This document shows, in pieces, positions 8,631-16,379 of a DNA stretch of 64,000 nt. The notes beneath the pieces are model-generated. The model searched no databases and was not told the origin of the DNA. It saw only the letters and a program-made list of their open reading frames with translations. The position numbers were made by a program, and so were the translations under genes. The stretch spans positions 101,126-165,125 of the forward strand of contig JADZFO010000015.1 of NCBI GenBank assembly GCA_020849855.1. Reading direction: 5' to 3'. Source of the stretch: a bacterium (GTDB lineage: Bacteria > 4484-113 > JAFGCY01). Numbering within the stretch: position 1 is the first letter of the stretch; each line of letters begins with the position of its first letter.

Positions 8631-8636
8631 ATTATA
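8631..8636 (-). promoter_or_regulatory. -10 hexamer TATAAT, 7 nt before pfkA
   Basis: TATAAT on the minus strand, with 7 nt between it and the pfkA ATG, predicts a transcript starting at or next to the start codon. There is no Shine-Dalgarno sequence in the gap. It overlaps the scpA stop codon. Confidence 0.55.
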
Positions 8637-9360
8637 TCGGCGCCTGGGCGAAAGTGGCATAGACCGCAATCTGGCCCTCGCGGCGCTCAAAGCCGGCGCG
8701 CTCGTCCTTGATCAGCTCAAGCAGTGCAATGAAAGTCACAACCAGCCAGAACACGTTGGGCTGGCTGCCCAGGATTTCCTCCAGGCTGCTTGGGCCTTCC
8801 TCCAGCTTCGCGCTGACCCAGTCGCGGGCCTGGTCAACGTCGTAGTCGTCCTTGAAGATGCTGATCTGCTTGAAGCGCGGGCGCTGCAGGATCTCCTGGA
8901 AGGCATTCATCAGGTCATAGACCGAGAGGCTCTCCATCGTGTAAACGATCTCAGCTTCCATCTTTTCCACAGCCTGGCGCGGCCAGTGCCTGCCGGTCTG
9001 CTCAAAGCGCTGCTGCAGCTCGCCGGTGACCTCCTGAATGCCGCGGTAGGCCACCAGGCGGCGTATCAGCTCCTGGCGCTGGTCCTCGGCGGAGTCCACC
9101 GCTTCCTCGCCCTCAGTCTCACCGGGCTGTCCCGGCAGCAAAAGCCGGCTCTTCAGCTCGACAAGTGTGGCCGCCATGGCCAGGAACTGGTAAGCCTGGG
9201 CCAGGTCCTTCACGCCGTGCGCCTCGATGAAGGTGAGGTACTCGGCGGTGATGACACCCACATCCAGGTCCAGCAGGTCCAGCTCGCTGACCCGGATCAG
9301 GTGCAGCAGCAGGTCCAGGGGCCCGGTGAACTGCTCCAGACTGACGACGTAATCCTGCAC
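8632..9360 (-). CDS. scpA: Segregation and condensation protein ScpA
   Basis: ScpA is the kleisin subunit bridging SMC heads in chromosome condensation. FTGPLDLLLHLI near the N-terminus and the following helices (ITAEYLTFI, YQFLAMAATLVELKSRLLLP) are the kleisin SMC-binding part; the C-terminal FWLVVTFIALLELIKDE is the winged-helix part. I place the start at GTG 9360, giving VQDYVVSLEQFTGPL as in the family; a longer frame back to 9438 would overlap the protease gene. TATAAT lies 9 nt before this GTG. scpB and smc are not in the window. Confidence 0.9.
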   Translation of the reverse strand: MQDYVVSLEQFTGPLDLLLHLIRVSELDLLDLDVGVITAEYLTFIEAHGVKDLAQAYQFLAMAATLVELKSRLLLPGQPGETEGEEAVDSAEDQRQELIRRLVAYRGIQEVTGELQQRFEQTGRHWPRQAVEKMEAEIVYTMESLSVYDLMNAFQEILQRPRFKQISIFKDDYDVDQARDWVSAKLEEGPSSLEEILGSQPNVFWLVVTFIALLELIKDERAGFERREGQIAVYATFAQAPI

Positions 9361-9369
9361 AGGGCCAGA

Positions 9370-9375
9370 ATTATA
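9370..9375 (-). promoter_or_regulatory. -10 hexamer TATAAT, 9 nt before scpA GTG
   Basis: A perfect TATAAT on the minus strand with a 9-nt gap to the GTG and no ribosome-binding site. It supports the GTG start and a leaderless or near-leaderless mRNA. Confidence 0.55.
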
Positions 9376-9394
9376 GGCGCAAGGCCGCCGCTTC

Positions 9395-10060
9395 TTAGCC
9401 GCTGAAACCGAAGAGCCAGGCGATGTAGTCCATGCCAAAGCCGGCCCCGATGCCCTGCAGGATGATCATGCGCATACCGCCAAGCAGGGGGCCAAGAATG
9501 CGCAGGTACATCAGTGCGAGGATGATCAGCAGGCCGTAGGGCGCCAGACGCTGCAGCTTTTCGCCGGTGCGCCAGGGCAGCAGGTTGATCAGCACATTGC
9601 CACCGTCCAGCGGCGGGATCGGCAGCATGTTGAAAAGGATCAGGCCAATGTTGATCAGCAGGAAGGTCGTGATCAGTATCTGGGCGAAGCCATAAAGCGG
9701 CAGGCCGGCCATGTACATGATGTAGCTGATGGCCACGGTCAGGCAGGCCAGACAGAGGTTCATCAGCGGACCGGCGATGGCGACAAGGATCAGGCCCTTA
9801 CGGCGGTCCTTGAAGTACATGGGGTTTGTCAGCACCGGCTTGCCCCAGCCAAGGCCGAAACCGGCGAAGATCGTCACCAGGATCATGATCAGGCCGATCG
9901 GGTCAAAGTGCGCGGCCGGGTTGACCGTCATGCGGCCCTGGGAGCGCGGCGTCGGATCACCAAGCTTGTCCGCCATCGCCGCATGGCCAAACTCATGCAG
10001 GGCGATGGCCGGAATGATGCTGATGATTGCAGCCAGTGCGTACTGTAGTTGGTCGATCAT
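9395..10060 (-). CDS. Site-2-type (M50) membrane metalloprotease
   Basis: An integral membrane zinc protease of the rhomboid-sized S2P group. HEFGH near residues 23-27 is the zinc-binding HExxH in the first hydrophobic helix, and PIPPLDGG (about 148-155) supplies the third ligand Asp. The 221 residues form about five or six membrane helices with no PDZ domain, so it is the small type that cleaves membrane-bound substrates whose identity cannot be guessed from context. It is in line with pcnB upstream and scpA downstream. GAGG touches the ATG, which is an unusually short spacing. Confidence 0.9.
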   Translation of the reverse strand: MIDQLQYALAAIISIIPAIALHEFGHAAMADKLGDPTPRSQGRMTVNPAAHFDPIGLIMILVTIFAGFGLGWGKPVLTNPMYFKDRRKGLILVAIAGPLMNLCLACLTVAISYIMYMAGLPLYGFAQILITTFLLINIGLILFNMLPIPPLDGGNVLINLLPWRTGEKLQRLAPYGLLIILALMYLRILGPLLGGMRMIILQGIGAGFGMDYIAWLFGFSG

Positions 10061-10109
10061 CCTCTTCTCGCTTAATACCCGTGGCGGCTCAGCTTATCGT
10101 GAGAACGCC

Positions 10110-11498
10110 TCATCTTCCGGGATCCAGGCCGATTTCGGCCGATTCGTCTTCTTCCTCCAGCAGATCGCTGATGAAGCGCCGGGCGTAGTCACGCTCGGCA
10201 TCCAGGTCGGCCAGCAGCCCGTCCAGGCGCAGATAGCGCAGGCGGTCGCGCAGCTCGCCCAGGGAGCGGCCTGGCCGCAGGCCCATGGACATCATTTCGG
10301 CGGAACTCAGCTCGCTGCGCACAAGGCTCCAGTCGGTGATGTAGCGGAACAGGGTCTTGCGCAGCTCGGCTTCTTCCTGGCTGCGCGGCTGCATGGTGAA
10401 GACTGCCACTGTCACGGCCTGGCGCGAGTAACTCTGCAGCAGTCGGGTGGCCAGGCTGGGCGGCTGCAGATGCACCGCGAAATCGCCGGCCTCGCGCAGC
10501 AGGGCCCGGGCCTGCCGCAGCCAGCGGATCTGCCGGGCAAAGATGCCAAGGCGCTGGCAGGCGCTTTCAAGCTGCTCGCTGTCCACCGCGCCAAGAGCCC
10601 AGGCGGTACGGATCAGCCAGGGCTCAATCTCTTCCTGTTCCAGCACCTCGGCGTTGTTCTTGATCGCGATATCCAGCGCGCGGGCGTCGGTGGCCTGCCA
10701 GCCGCTGTAAAGCTCTTCCAGCGCCGGGTGCACAGAGCGCATCAGGCCTGAAAAGGCCAGGGCCTGCCAGATATCCGCCCAGCGCGGCTCGTTGCCCGTG
10801 CACTCAAGCTCATAACGCACGCGCTCCGGGCTGACAAAGTCCATGTTGCCTTCAATGATTGCGCTAAGCAGCTGTTCCTTGGTGGTCGGTTCCAGGTCAT
10901 AGCCCAGGCGCATGGTGTAGCGCAGAGCCCTGAACAGGCGGGTAGGGTCGTCGTAGAAACTGCCGGTGCTCAGCGTGCGAACCAGCCTGGCCTTGATGTC
11001 CCCGATACCGCCGGTGCTGTCAATCAGGCGGCCGAAGTCCTCTGACACGTCGATGGCCACTGCGTTTATGGAAAAGTCGCGGCGCAGCAGGTCGCTTTCA
11101 ATGCTCACGCCGGGCTCCACCACGGGCAACTGGCCAGGGATCGGGTAATCCTCGCGCCGCGCCGAAGCGATGTCGATCTCCGCCGGGTCTTCAGTGACCA
11201 GTGTGGCCGTGGAAAAGGCCTGGTTCACCTTGATCTGGCCCGGCAGGCGGCGGTAAAGCTCATAGGCGAAGCGCACACCATCGCCCTCCACCACCACGTC
11301 GAAGTCCCGCAGGTCGGCCATGAACTGCTCGCGGGTGAACTGCTGCAGGCGGATGCGGGCCATCTCGCGCGGCACACCGCCCACCAGCGCCGCCCGCACG
11401 CCCAGGGTGTTCGCCACATCCCGTATGCGATAGACGACATGCCGCAGGCCGACGGGCAGACAGTCATCAAGCATGGCGGCCAGGTTGGCTGTATGCAT
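10110..11498 (-). CDS. pcnB: Poly(A) polymerase / tRNA nucleotidyltransferase family protein
   Basis: A class II nucleotidyltransferase that adds A or CCA to RNA 3' ends. The N-terminal domain has VGGVPRE, LRDFDVVVEGDG with the metal-binding Asp pair, and RRDFSINAVA followed by DSTGG, LVRTLSTGSFYDDPTRLFRALRY: the complete head and neck motifs. The remaining ~250 residues are helical body. The first motif is GGVPRE rather than GGxVRD, a mild change. I chose ATG 11498 (462 residues) because TATACT lies 8 nt before it; a frame back to 11624 encodes an unrelated sequence. Whether it makes CCA or poly(A) cannot be told; tRNA-Leu here lacks an encoded CCA, so some such enzyme is needed. Confidence 0.9.
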   Translation of the reverse strand: MHTANLAAMLDDCLPVGLRHVVYRIRDVANTLGVRAALVGGVPREMARIRLQQFTREQFMADLRDFDVVVEGDGVRFAYELYRRLPGQIKVNQAFSTATLVTEDPAEIDIASARREDYPIPGQLPVVEPGVSIESDLLRRDFSINAVAIDVSEDFGRLIDSTGGIGDIKARLVRTLSTGSFYDDPTRLFRALRYTMRLGYDLEPTTKEQLLSAIIEGNMDFVSPERVRYELECTGNEPRWADIWQALAFSGLMRSVHPALEELYSGWQATDARALDIAIKNNAEVLEQEEIEPWLIRTAWALGAVDSEQLESACQRLGIFARQIRWLRQARALLREAGDFAVHLQPPSLATRLLQSYSRQAVTVAVFTMQPRSQEEAELRKTLFRYITDWSLVRSELSSAEMMSMGLRPGRSLGELRDRLRYLRLDGLLADLDAERDYARRFISDLLEEEDESAEIGLDPGR

Positions 11499-11506
11499 GC
11501 CGCTCA

Positions 11507-11512
11507 AGTATA
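11507..11512 (-). promoter_or_regulatory. -10 hexamer TATACT, 8 nt before pcnB
   Basis: TATACT on the minus strand with 8 nt to ATG 11498 and no ribosome-binding site. It decides between two possible starts. Confidence 0.5.
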
Positions 11513-11557
11513 GTCCTTCAGGCCACGGGCAGAGTTTCTGAACAGCTTCAATCCTGC

Positions 11558-12154
11558 TTAAGCCTGCATTGCAGGCTGGCTGCTCTGACGCCTCTGGCCC
11601 AGCCACCTTGCCGCCTTGCGCCACATGAAGACCATGCCGACCAGCACAAGCAGGCCCATCAGCAGCGGCAGCAGGATTCCAAGCGCTGTTCCGCCGATTG
11701 AGCCGATGTCTTCGACCACGGACATCAGCGGGCTGGCCGTACCGCCGCTGAAGGCGGCCGTCAGCAGGCGGGTCTTGGCCTTTACAAAGCTGATGCTGCC
11801 TGCAACTGATACGCCGGTGATGATACCCAGCACCAGGCTCAGGTTCGGGTCCATCCCGGTGATGATGCTGGAAGCCAGCAGGGCGCCGGCCAGCGGCTTG
11901 ACCACGAGGCCCGCGGCATCCAGTGCGTGGTCAAGTCCAGGGATCTTGTCGGCAACAATTTCAAGAATCGCGGCGAGGGCGAAGATGCTCACAGTCAAAG
12001 GCTCACCCAGCCAGGCAAAGCTGGGGGCGAGGCTCAGATAGCCGGTCCAGGCCAGCAGGCTGACGGCTGTCACCGGCACAAAGGCGCGCAGGCCGCAACA
12101 AGCAGATAGTGAAACGGCCATCAAGATCATGAAGATGATGTCCTGTGCCTGCAT
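11558..12154 (-). CDS. DUF4126 family membrane protein
   Basis: A 198-residue protein with about five membrane segments. It matches DUF4126: LRAFVPVTAVSLLA near the N-terminus, EIVADKIPGLDHALD in a loop, then PLAGALLASS and a C-terminal SPLMSVVEDIGS. Function is unknown for the family. ATG 12154 begins just before the first helix; a frame extending to 12448 would add an unrelated N-terminus. It is divergent from pspA, and the two share a 169-nt region with promoter-like sequence. A membrane-stress link with PspA is only suggested by position. Confidence 0.82.
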   Translation of the reverse strand: MQAQDIIFMILMAVSLSACCGLRAFVPVTAVSLLAWTGYLSLAPSFAWLGEPLTVSIFALAAILEIVADKIPGLDHALDAAGLVVKPLAGALLASSIITGMDPNLSLVLGIITGVSVAGSISFVKAKTRLLTAAFSGGTASPLMSVVEDIGSIGGTALGILLPLLMGLLVLVGMVFMWRKAARWLGQRRQSSQPAMQA

Positions 12155-12213
12155 ACTTATCTTCAACCCCCACCTTAGAAAAATTAAGGTATCACTTGCG
12201 TGACCTTTATAGT

Positions 12214-12219
12214 ATAATG
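12214..12219 (+). promoter_or_regulatory. -10 hexamer TATAAT of pspA
   Basis: A perfect TATAAT in an AT-rich patch of the pspA/DUF4126 divergent region. A start near 12226 would give a leader of about 98 nt. No good -35 is seen, as expected for a promoter needing an activator or alternative sigma factor, but this is inference. Confidence 0.45.
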
Positions 12220-12323
12220 TCCCGGCGGCGCTTTTCAAGCTGACCGCTGGAAATCGCGCATAAATCGGATTACGGGCCCGCTGGATCCTTCGGCGGGCAG
12301 GCAGAAACACAGGAGCCAAAACA

Positions 12324-13067
12324 ATGTGGCAACGCTTCGTGCGCTGGCTGCGCAGCCTCTTCGGCGGTTTCATCGAGTCTGTGGAAGACCCTGAGCTGGT
12401 CCTCAAGCAGGCCATCCGCGACATGCGCGACAAGGTGCCCAAGATCAACCAGAACCTGGCGCGGATGAAGGGTGGCCTGATCCTGCTGCAGAAGGAATAC
12501 GAGGGCTACGTTGCCGAGGAAGCCAAGCTGACCGCCCGCGTCAAGGCGGCGCTGGAAGGCGGCGATGAGGAGCTGGCGGCGGACTATGCCGTGCGCCTCA
12601 AGCAGACCCAAACCAACAAGGCCCGCAGCTTCGAGCAGTTCCAGAAGGCCAAGGAAGCCTACGACAAGGCCGTTGAGTTCAAGCTCGATTACATGCGCGA
12701 GATGGACAAGAAGGTCAAGGTCGCAGAGCAGGCCCTGCGTGAGCATGAGGCCAGCAAGTGGAAGGCCGAGATCGCCCAGGTCTTCGAGACCTTTGAGGTC
12801 GGCGACATCGACAGCACTGTCGACGAGATGGTCCAGAAGCTGGCGCGCAAGACCGCCGAAGGCGAGGCGAAGCTTGAGATGGCCGTCGAGAGCGTCGACA
12901 TGCGCGATATCGAGCTGGAGAAGCGCGCCGAGAAGCTGGAGGCCCAGGAGCTGCTGAAGCAGTTCAAGGCTGAGTGGGGCATGGGCAGCAAGGACCTGGA
13001 AAGCCCGGCCGCCGAGAAGACCGTCGGTCCGGCCCAGACTGAGACGCAGGGTACGCCGCCGGCCTAA
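12324..13067 (+). CDS. pspA: PspA/IM30 family membrane-stress protein
   Basis: PspA/Vipp1 proteins are ESCRT-III-like coiled coils that bind and protect the inner membrane. The 247-residue protein starts with an amphipathic helix (WQRFVRWLRSLFGGF), followed by EDPELVLKQAIRDMRDK and long charged helices to about residue 220, exactly the PspA layout. AGGAG lies 8 nt before ATG. No pspF is seen; a PspC-domain gene is 28 kb away. Two small membrane-protein genes follow in the same direction and may share its transcript, which would fit a membrane-stress operon. Confidence 0.9.
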   Translation: MWQRFVRWLRSLFGGFIESVEDPELVLKQAIRDMRDKVPKINQNLARMKGGLILLQKEYEGYVAEEAKLTARVKAALEGGDEELAADYAVRLKQTQTNKARSFEQFQKAKEAYDKAVEFKLDYMREMDKKVKVAEQALREHEASKWKAEIAQVFETFEVGDIDSTVDEMVQKLARKTAEGEAKLEMAVESVDMRDIELEKRAEKLEAQELLKQFKAEWGMGSKDLESPAAEKTVGPAQTETQGTPPA

Positions 13068-13107
13068 CTGCTGCAGCGATTCGGGGCCGGACAGCTGAGG
13101 AGGGCGA

Positions 13108-13644
13108 ATGCCAAGCACATTTCTGCGGCGTCTGGCCCTGCGGCTCTCGCTTATGCGCTGGTATCCCAGCCCGACCGGCACATACATTTATCTCGCGGTG
13201 ATCCTGCCGGACGCCGTGCGGATGCCAGGCCAGCCGAACTCACTGGCCAGCCTCGGCATCGCGCTGCTGTGCATCCTCTTCGCCTACTGGTTCTTCCCCT
13301 GGTATGGGAACAGCCAGTACCTGCAGAGTTTGCGCTCCTTAAGCCACGTATACAAGGCGCATCAGCAGATGCAGCTGATCGATTCGGTCCGCACCGGCCT
13401 GGCGCTCAGTCTGGCCCTGCTCGTGATCTACATCAAGCTGAAGTACGGAATCTCCTCGCTCAGCCGCGACCCGGATATCTGGAAGCAGCCATTGGCGGCT
13501 TTCGCCCTTTACAGCCCACTGCTGCTGGGGCTTGCCGACTACTTTCTCAGCGGCCTGCTGAAGCGAGCGGCGGTCCAGCGCGTAAGCGACACTCCGGCCG
13601 AGGAAGGGGTCTATTTTGAACTGGAAGAAGACGATGAGCCCTGA
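13108..13644 (+). CDS. Hypothetical three-helix membrane protein
   Basis: I do not recognise it. The 178-residue protein has hydrophobic segments near 50-70, 90-112 and 125-150 and an acidic C-terminus. GAGGAGGG precedes the ATG by 3-6 nt. It begins 40 nt after pspA and overlaps nothing; the next small membrane protein begins 27 nt further on, so the three are probably one operon. Such partners of PspA in other bacteria act at the membrane, but no homology to PspB/C/D is visible. Confidence 0.6.
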   Translation: MPSTFLRRLALRLSLMRWYPSPTGTYIYLAVILPDAVRMPGQPNSLASLGIALLCILFAYWFFPWYGNSQYLQSLRSLSHVYKAHQQMQLIDSVRTGLALSLALLVIYIKLKYGISSLSRDPDIWKQPLAAFALYSPLLLGLADYFLSGLLKRAAVQRVSDTPAEEGVYFELEEDDEP

Positions 13645-13671
13645 GCAGGGATTGTCAACGGTCATGCTTCA

Positions 13672-14073
13672 ATGGGCCTGAGCTGGAACAAGCTTGGTCT
13701 TCTGGCCCTTTGCCTTGCACTTTGCGTGTACTTCTACCTCAGCAGCGGCAACTCCGGCCCCTCACTGACCATACTGGCTGTAAACAGCCTGTGGCTGCTG
13801 GTCACGCCTGAGGGCTTTCTGTCCGGCAGGGAGGATCCTGCAGCAGTAGAGCAGAAGCCGACCCGCGCCGAGCGCATCCAGCTCAACGCCGCAATCTGGG
13901 GCGGGCAGCTCATGGCTGTGTCCATCACTCTGCTAATGGTTCTGGGCCGCGGTGGCTCAATGGCGAAGGACACAGTCGGCTGGTGCATTGCGGGTCTCTC
14001 GGCCTTGAATCTGATTTCCTACCTTGTGGTCAAGGTCATGTCCGAGGCGCGCTGGGGCGACCTGCCGGATTAG
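13672..14073 (+). CDS. Hypothetical four-helix membrane protein
   Basis: A 133-residue protein with four predicted membrane segments (about 7-24, 28-46, 68-92, 103-125) separated by a charged loop around 47-66. No known domain is recognised. It follows the previous small membrane protein by 27 nt. No convincing ribosome-binding site is visible before the ATG, so an upstream-coupled or different start is possible. Confidence 0.55.
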   Translation: MGLSWNKLGLLALCLALCVYFYLSSGNSGPSLTILAVNSLWLLVTPEGFLSGREDPAAVEQKPTRAERIQLNAAIWGGQLMAVSITLLMVLGRGGSMAKDTVGWCIAGLSALNLISYLVVKVMSEARWGDLPD

Positions 14074-14138
14074 CGCGAAGTGAACAAGGCTGTCCCGGCG
14101 GTAATCTAATACAGTGAGCTTCTAAGCGGAGCAGGACT

Positions 14139-15032
14139 ATGAAACAACGACTCATTGCCGCCGCCGCAGTCTATGCCCTCCTGGGCATCTTCTTCACGCT
14201 GGTCATCACGGCCACGCCGCCAAGGCCGGCACTGGCCGGCGGGCTGAAGTTCAAGCTGTCCAAGAAGCAGGAAGCCTCGCTGGGCGCCGACATGAACAAG
14301 GAACTCGCCTCCGAGCCGGGCTTCATCAGCAAAGGCAAGGAATATGAGATGGTCCAGCGCATCGGCAAGCGCCTTGTCGAGCGCAACAAGCTGACCAACT
14401 ATGACTACAAGTTCTTCTATGTCAAGCAGGACGAGGTTAACGCCTTTGCCACCCCCGGCGGCTACATCTATGTCACCCGCGGCCTGATGAAGCAGATGGG
14501 TTATGACGAGGCAATGGTGGCTGGCGTGATGGCGCACGAGCTGGGCCACGCCAAGGACCGCCACACCGCCCGCGGCGCTGAGAAGCGCATCCAGGCCGCG
14601 CTCGGCATCGGCATTCTGGGCATGGTGCTTGGCGACAAGGGGGACAAGACCCTCATGGATGCACTGGGCGGCGCTGCCGGCATGGCGACGCTGAAGTACA
14701 GCCGCGATTTCGAAGAGTGGGCGGACCGCTCCGGTGTCGAGCTGTCCTATGAAGCCGGCTATGACGCCTACGGCCTGACTCGAGGGCTTGAGATGCTCAA
14801 CGCGCTGTATGGCAGCACAGACTCCGTCAGCGAGTGGATGGCCAGCCACCCAAGCACGAAGGACCGCGTGGCGCGCACCATGCGCATCGCCGAGGATGTC
14901 ACGGACGGCAGGCAGATGGGCTATGTGAAGATCCCGGCCGCGCCGAAGGGCAGCCCGCTGTATGAGAAGTACGGCAAGGGTGTGCCTGGCTCATCTTCTG
15001 TAACCAAGCGGACCAGCCCGGTCAAGAATTAA
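14139..15032 (+). CDS. M48 family zinc metalloprotease
   Basis: A 297-residue M48 peptidase of the periplasmic BepA/LoiP-like kind. It has an N-terminal signal or anchor (about 5-28), NAFATPGGYIYVTRGLM (about 104-120), HELGH zinc motif near residues 132-136, and a downstream EEWAD helix supplying the third ligand. The final residues are basic and low-complexity. Family members degrade or refold misassembled outer-membrane proteins, so a role in envelope quality control fits. GGAG is located 8 nt before ATG. A -10-like TAATAC lies about 30 nt upstream. Confidence 0.9.
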   Translation: MKQRLIAAAAVYALLGIFFTLVITATPPRPALAGGLKFKLSKKQEASLGADMNKELASEPGFISKGKEYEMVQRIGKRLVERNKLTNYDYKFFYVKQDEVNAFATPGGYIYVTRGLMKQMGYDEAMVAGVMAHELGHAKDRHTARGAEKRIQAALGIGILGMVLGDKGDKTLMDALGGAAGMATLKYSRDFEEWADRSGVELSYEAGYDAYGLTRGLEMLNALYGSTDSVSEWMASHPSTKDRVARTMRIAEDVTDGRQMGYVKIPAAPKGSPLYEKYGKGVPGSSSVTKRTSPVKN

Positions 15033-15234
15033 AGAAGGCGCAGCAGGCGCATCACCATAGCGGCGCTCTTGAGCTTTGCTTGAGGAGTGATTGAGCGCTG
15101 GCCGATGTATGACGCCGGCAGGCGCTGTAAAACTTCAACAGCTCAGCTTTTAGTATGCGCCTGTGCTGTTGCTGTTCAAATGGAACTGATTCTCGACTTG
15201 GCAGTGGACCCAAAAGCAGGTCCGCAATCAAAAG

Positions 15235-15262
15235 GACGAGGGGGTTGCGAGGCCCCCTCGTC
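15235..15262. terminator. Strong hairpin, possible terminator (better on minus strand)
   Basis: GACGAGGGGG pairs perfectly with CCCCCTCGTC across an 8-nt loop. On the minus strand it is followed by CTTTTGATT, on the plus strand by no T-run. It lies 200 nt after the M48 stop and could stop transcripts crossing the tandem repeat from the other side. Confidence 0.4.
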
Positions 15263-15300
15263 TGATTCTGCAGCCCATACGAGGCGCCAACATCTTCGTC

Positions 15301-15480
15301 GGTGCGCCGGCCTTAGCCAGCATCTTTGTCGGAGCGCCAGCTTTAGCTGGCATCTTTGTCGGAGCGCCAGCTTTAGCTGGCATCTTCGTCGGAGCGCCAG
15401 CTTTAGCCGGCATCTATGTCGGAGCGCCAGCTTTAGCTGGCATCTTCGTCGGAGCGCCAGCTTTAGCTGGCATTTCTTCT
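15301..15480. repeat. Six tandem 30-bp units, each containing a 16-bp palindrome
   Basis: Six head-to-tail copies begin at 15301, 15331, 15361, 15391, 15421 and 15451. Each unit reads approximately GGAGCGCCAGCTTTAGCTGG + CATCTTCGTC and holds the palindrome GCCAGCTTTAGCTGGC. The first copy is the most diverged. There are no unique spacers, so it is not a CRISPR array. The unit is ten codons long, so all minus-strand frames stay open, but the encoded peptide repeat has no recognisable family. A related sequence recurs near 36254-36325. The rest of the 15033-15606 gap holds only the hairpin above and the promoter of the next gene. Confidence 0.9.
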
Positions 15481-15606
15481 CCCTGGGCGCCAAACATGTT
15501 CGGCACGTCCCATTCAGCACACATGCCTTTCTCTGCCTTTATCCTTGACAAGCAGTCACTCCTGCTGTATAGTATTATCGATACACTACTACACAAGGAG
15601 CTACTG

Positions 15607-16362
15607 ATGTCTGCTCAAACCCATAGCCCCCGCCTGCAAAGCTCGCTGGCCGACCCCAGTACCGCCATCCTCCTGTGGTGCTTCGCGGTGCATGGCAAGC
15701 TAAACCGCGAGCTGATGGCCCTGCTGGGCCTGCGCGACGTGGACAAGGAGCTCATTGAGGCCGCCTACGACCAGGAACTGGCCGTCCTGCGCGGTCTGCA
15801 CCGCAGGGAAGCGCTCTTCGACATCGAGGACATCAAGACCCTGCTGCTCAACCAGATCGGCGGAAGGGCTGTCAGCAGCTTTCTTGGCAAGGAAGATGGC
15901 CGAGCTAACGCGCTCAGCTCAGTGTTGCGCTCGGTGAAGCACCTGCCCATGTGGATCCGCGACCCCGAGCTTGACCGCCTGGAGAAGGAGGCCCGGCGGG
16001 AAGAAGCCCTCGCCCGGCTTGAAAAGGCCCAGTTCCAGCGTGAAGATCAGCGGGCCCGCCGGCAGCTGCAAAGCTCCGTCGCGCCGCCCGCCGAGCAAAA
16101 GCCGGTGCAGGCAGAAGCGCTGCCCGCCGCGTCCCTTCCGCCGCAGGCCGGCGCTAAGCTCGATGGCGGCCCTGAGCCCCTGCCGGAGCAGTCTGCGCCG
16201 GCTCACAGCACGACTGACACTCCTGCTCCGGCCACAGGAGAATTCGCAGTTTCTGCTGAAAAAGCGGCCCCCAAGGTTAAAAGATCGCGGCTCAGGGCCG
16301 ATGCGGCCCGGGCCGCGCCGGGCCGCAAGCAGACAGCTGCCGCCCGGCGCCGGGCTTCCTAG
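15607..16362 (+). CDS. Hypothetical protein with helical N-terminus and basic Ala/Pro-rich tail
   Basis: I cannot name this 251-residue protein. Residues 20-150 are helical and charged, with LLWCFAVHGKLNRELMALLGL at the start and an Arg/Glu-rich coiled-coil-like stretch (about 120-155). Residues 160-250 are Pro/Ala/Lys-rich and end in a strongly basic tail (KVKRSRLRAD, GRKQTAAARRR), which suggests nucleic-acid or ribosome contact. AAGGAG lies 8 nt before ATG 15607, and TATAGT/TATTAT occurs in the 40 nt upstream. It is convergent with aconitase, 17 nt apart. Confidence 0.6.
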   Translation: MSAQTHSPRLQSSLADPSTAILLWCFAVHGKLNRELMALLGLRDVDKELIEAAYDQELAVLRGLHRREALFDIEDIKTLLLNQIGGRAVSSFLGKEDGRANALSSVLRSVKHLPMWIRDPELDRLEKEARREEALARLEKAQFQREDQRARRQLQSSVAPPAEQKPVQAEALPAASLPPQAGAKLDGGPEPLPEQSAPAHSTTDTPAPATGEFAVSAEKAAPKVKRSRLRADAARAAPGRKQTAAARRRAS

Positions 16363-16379
16363 CCACGCTTCACCAGGAT

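Noticed and set aside
15301-15480. Possible CRISPR array
   Set aside because: The 30-bp units abut directly with no unique spacers, and no cas genes are near.
15176-15596. Minus-strand open frames encoding a 10-residue peptide repeat
   Set aside because: A 30-bp tandem repeat keeps every frame open automatically; no ribosome-binding site or known repeat-protein family supports translation.
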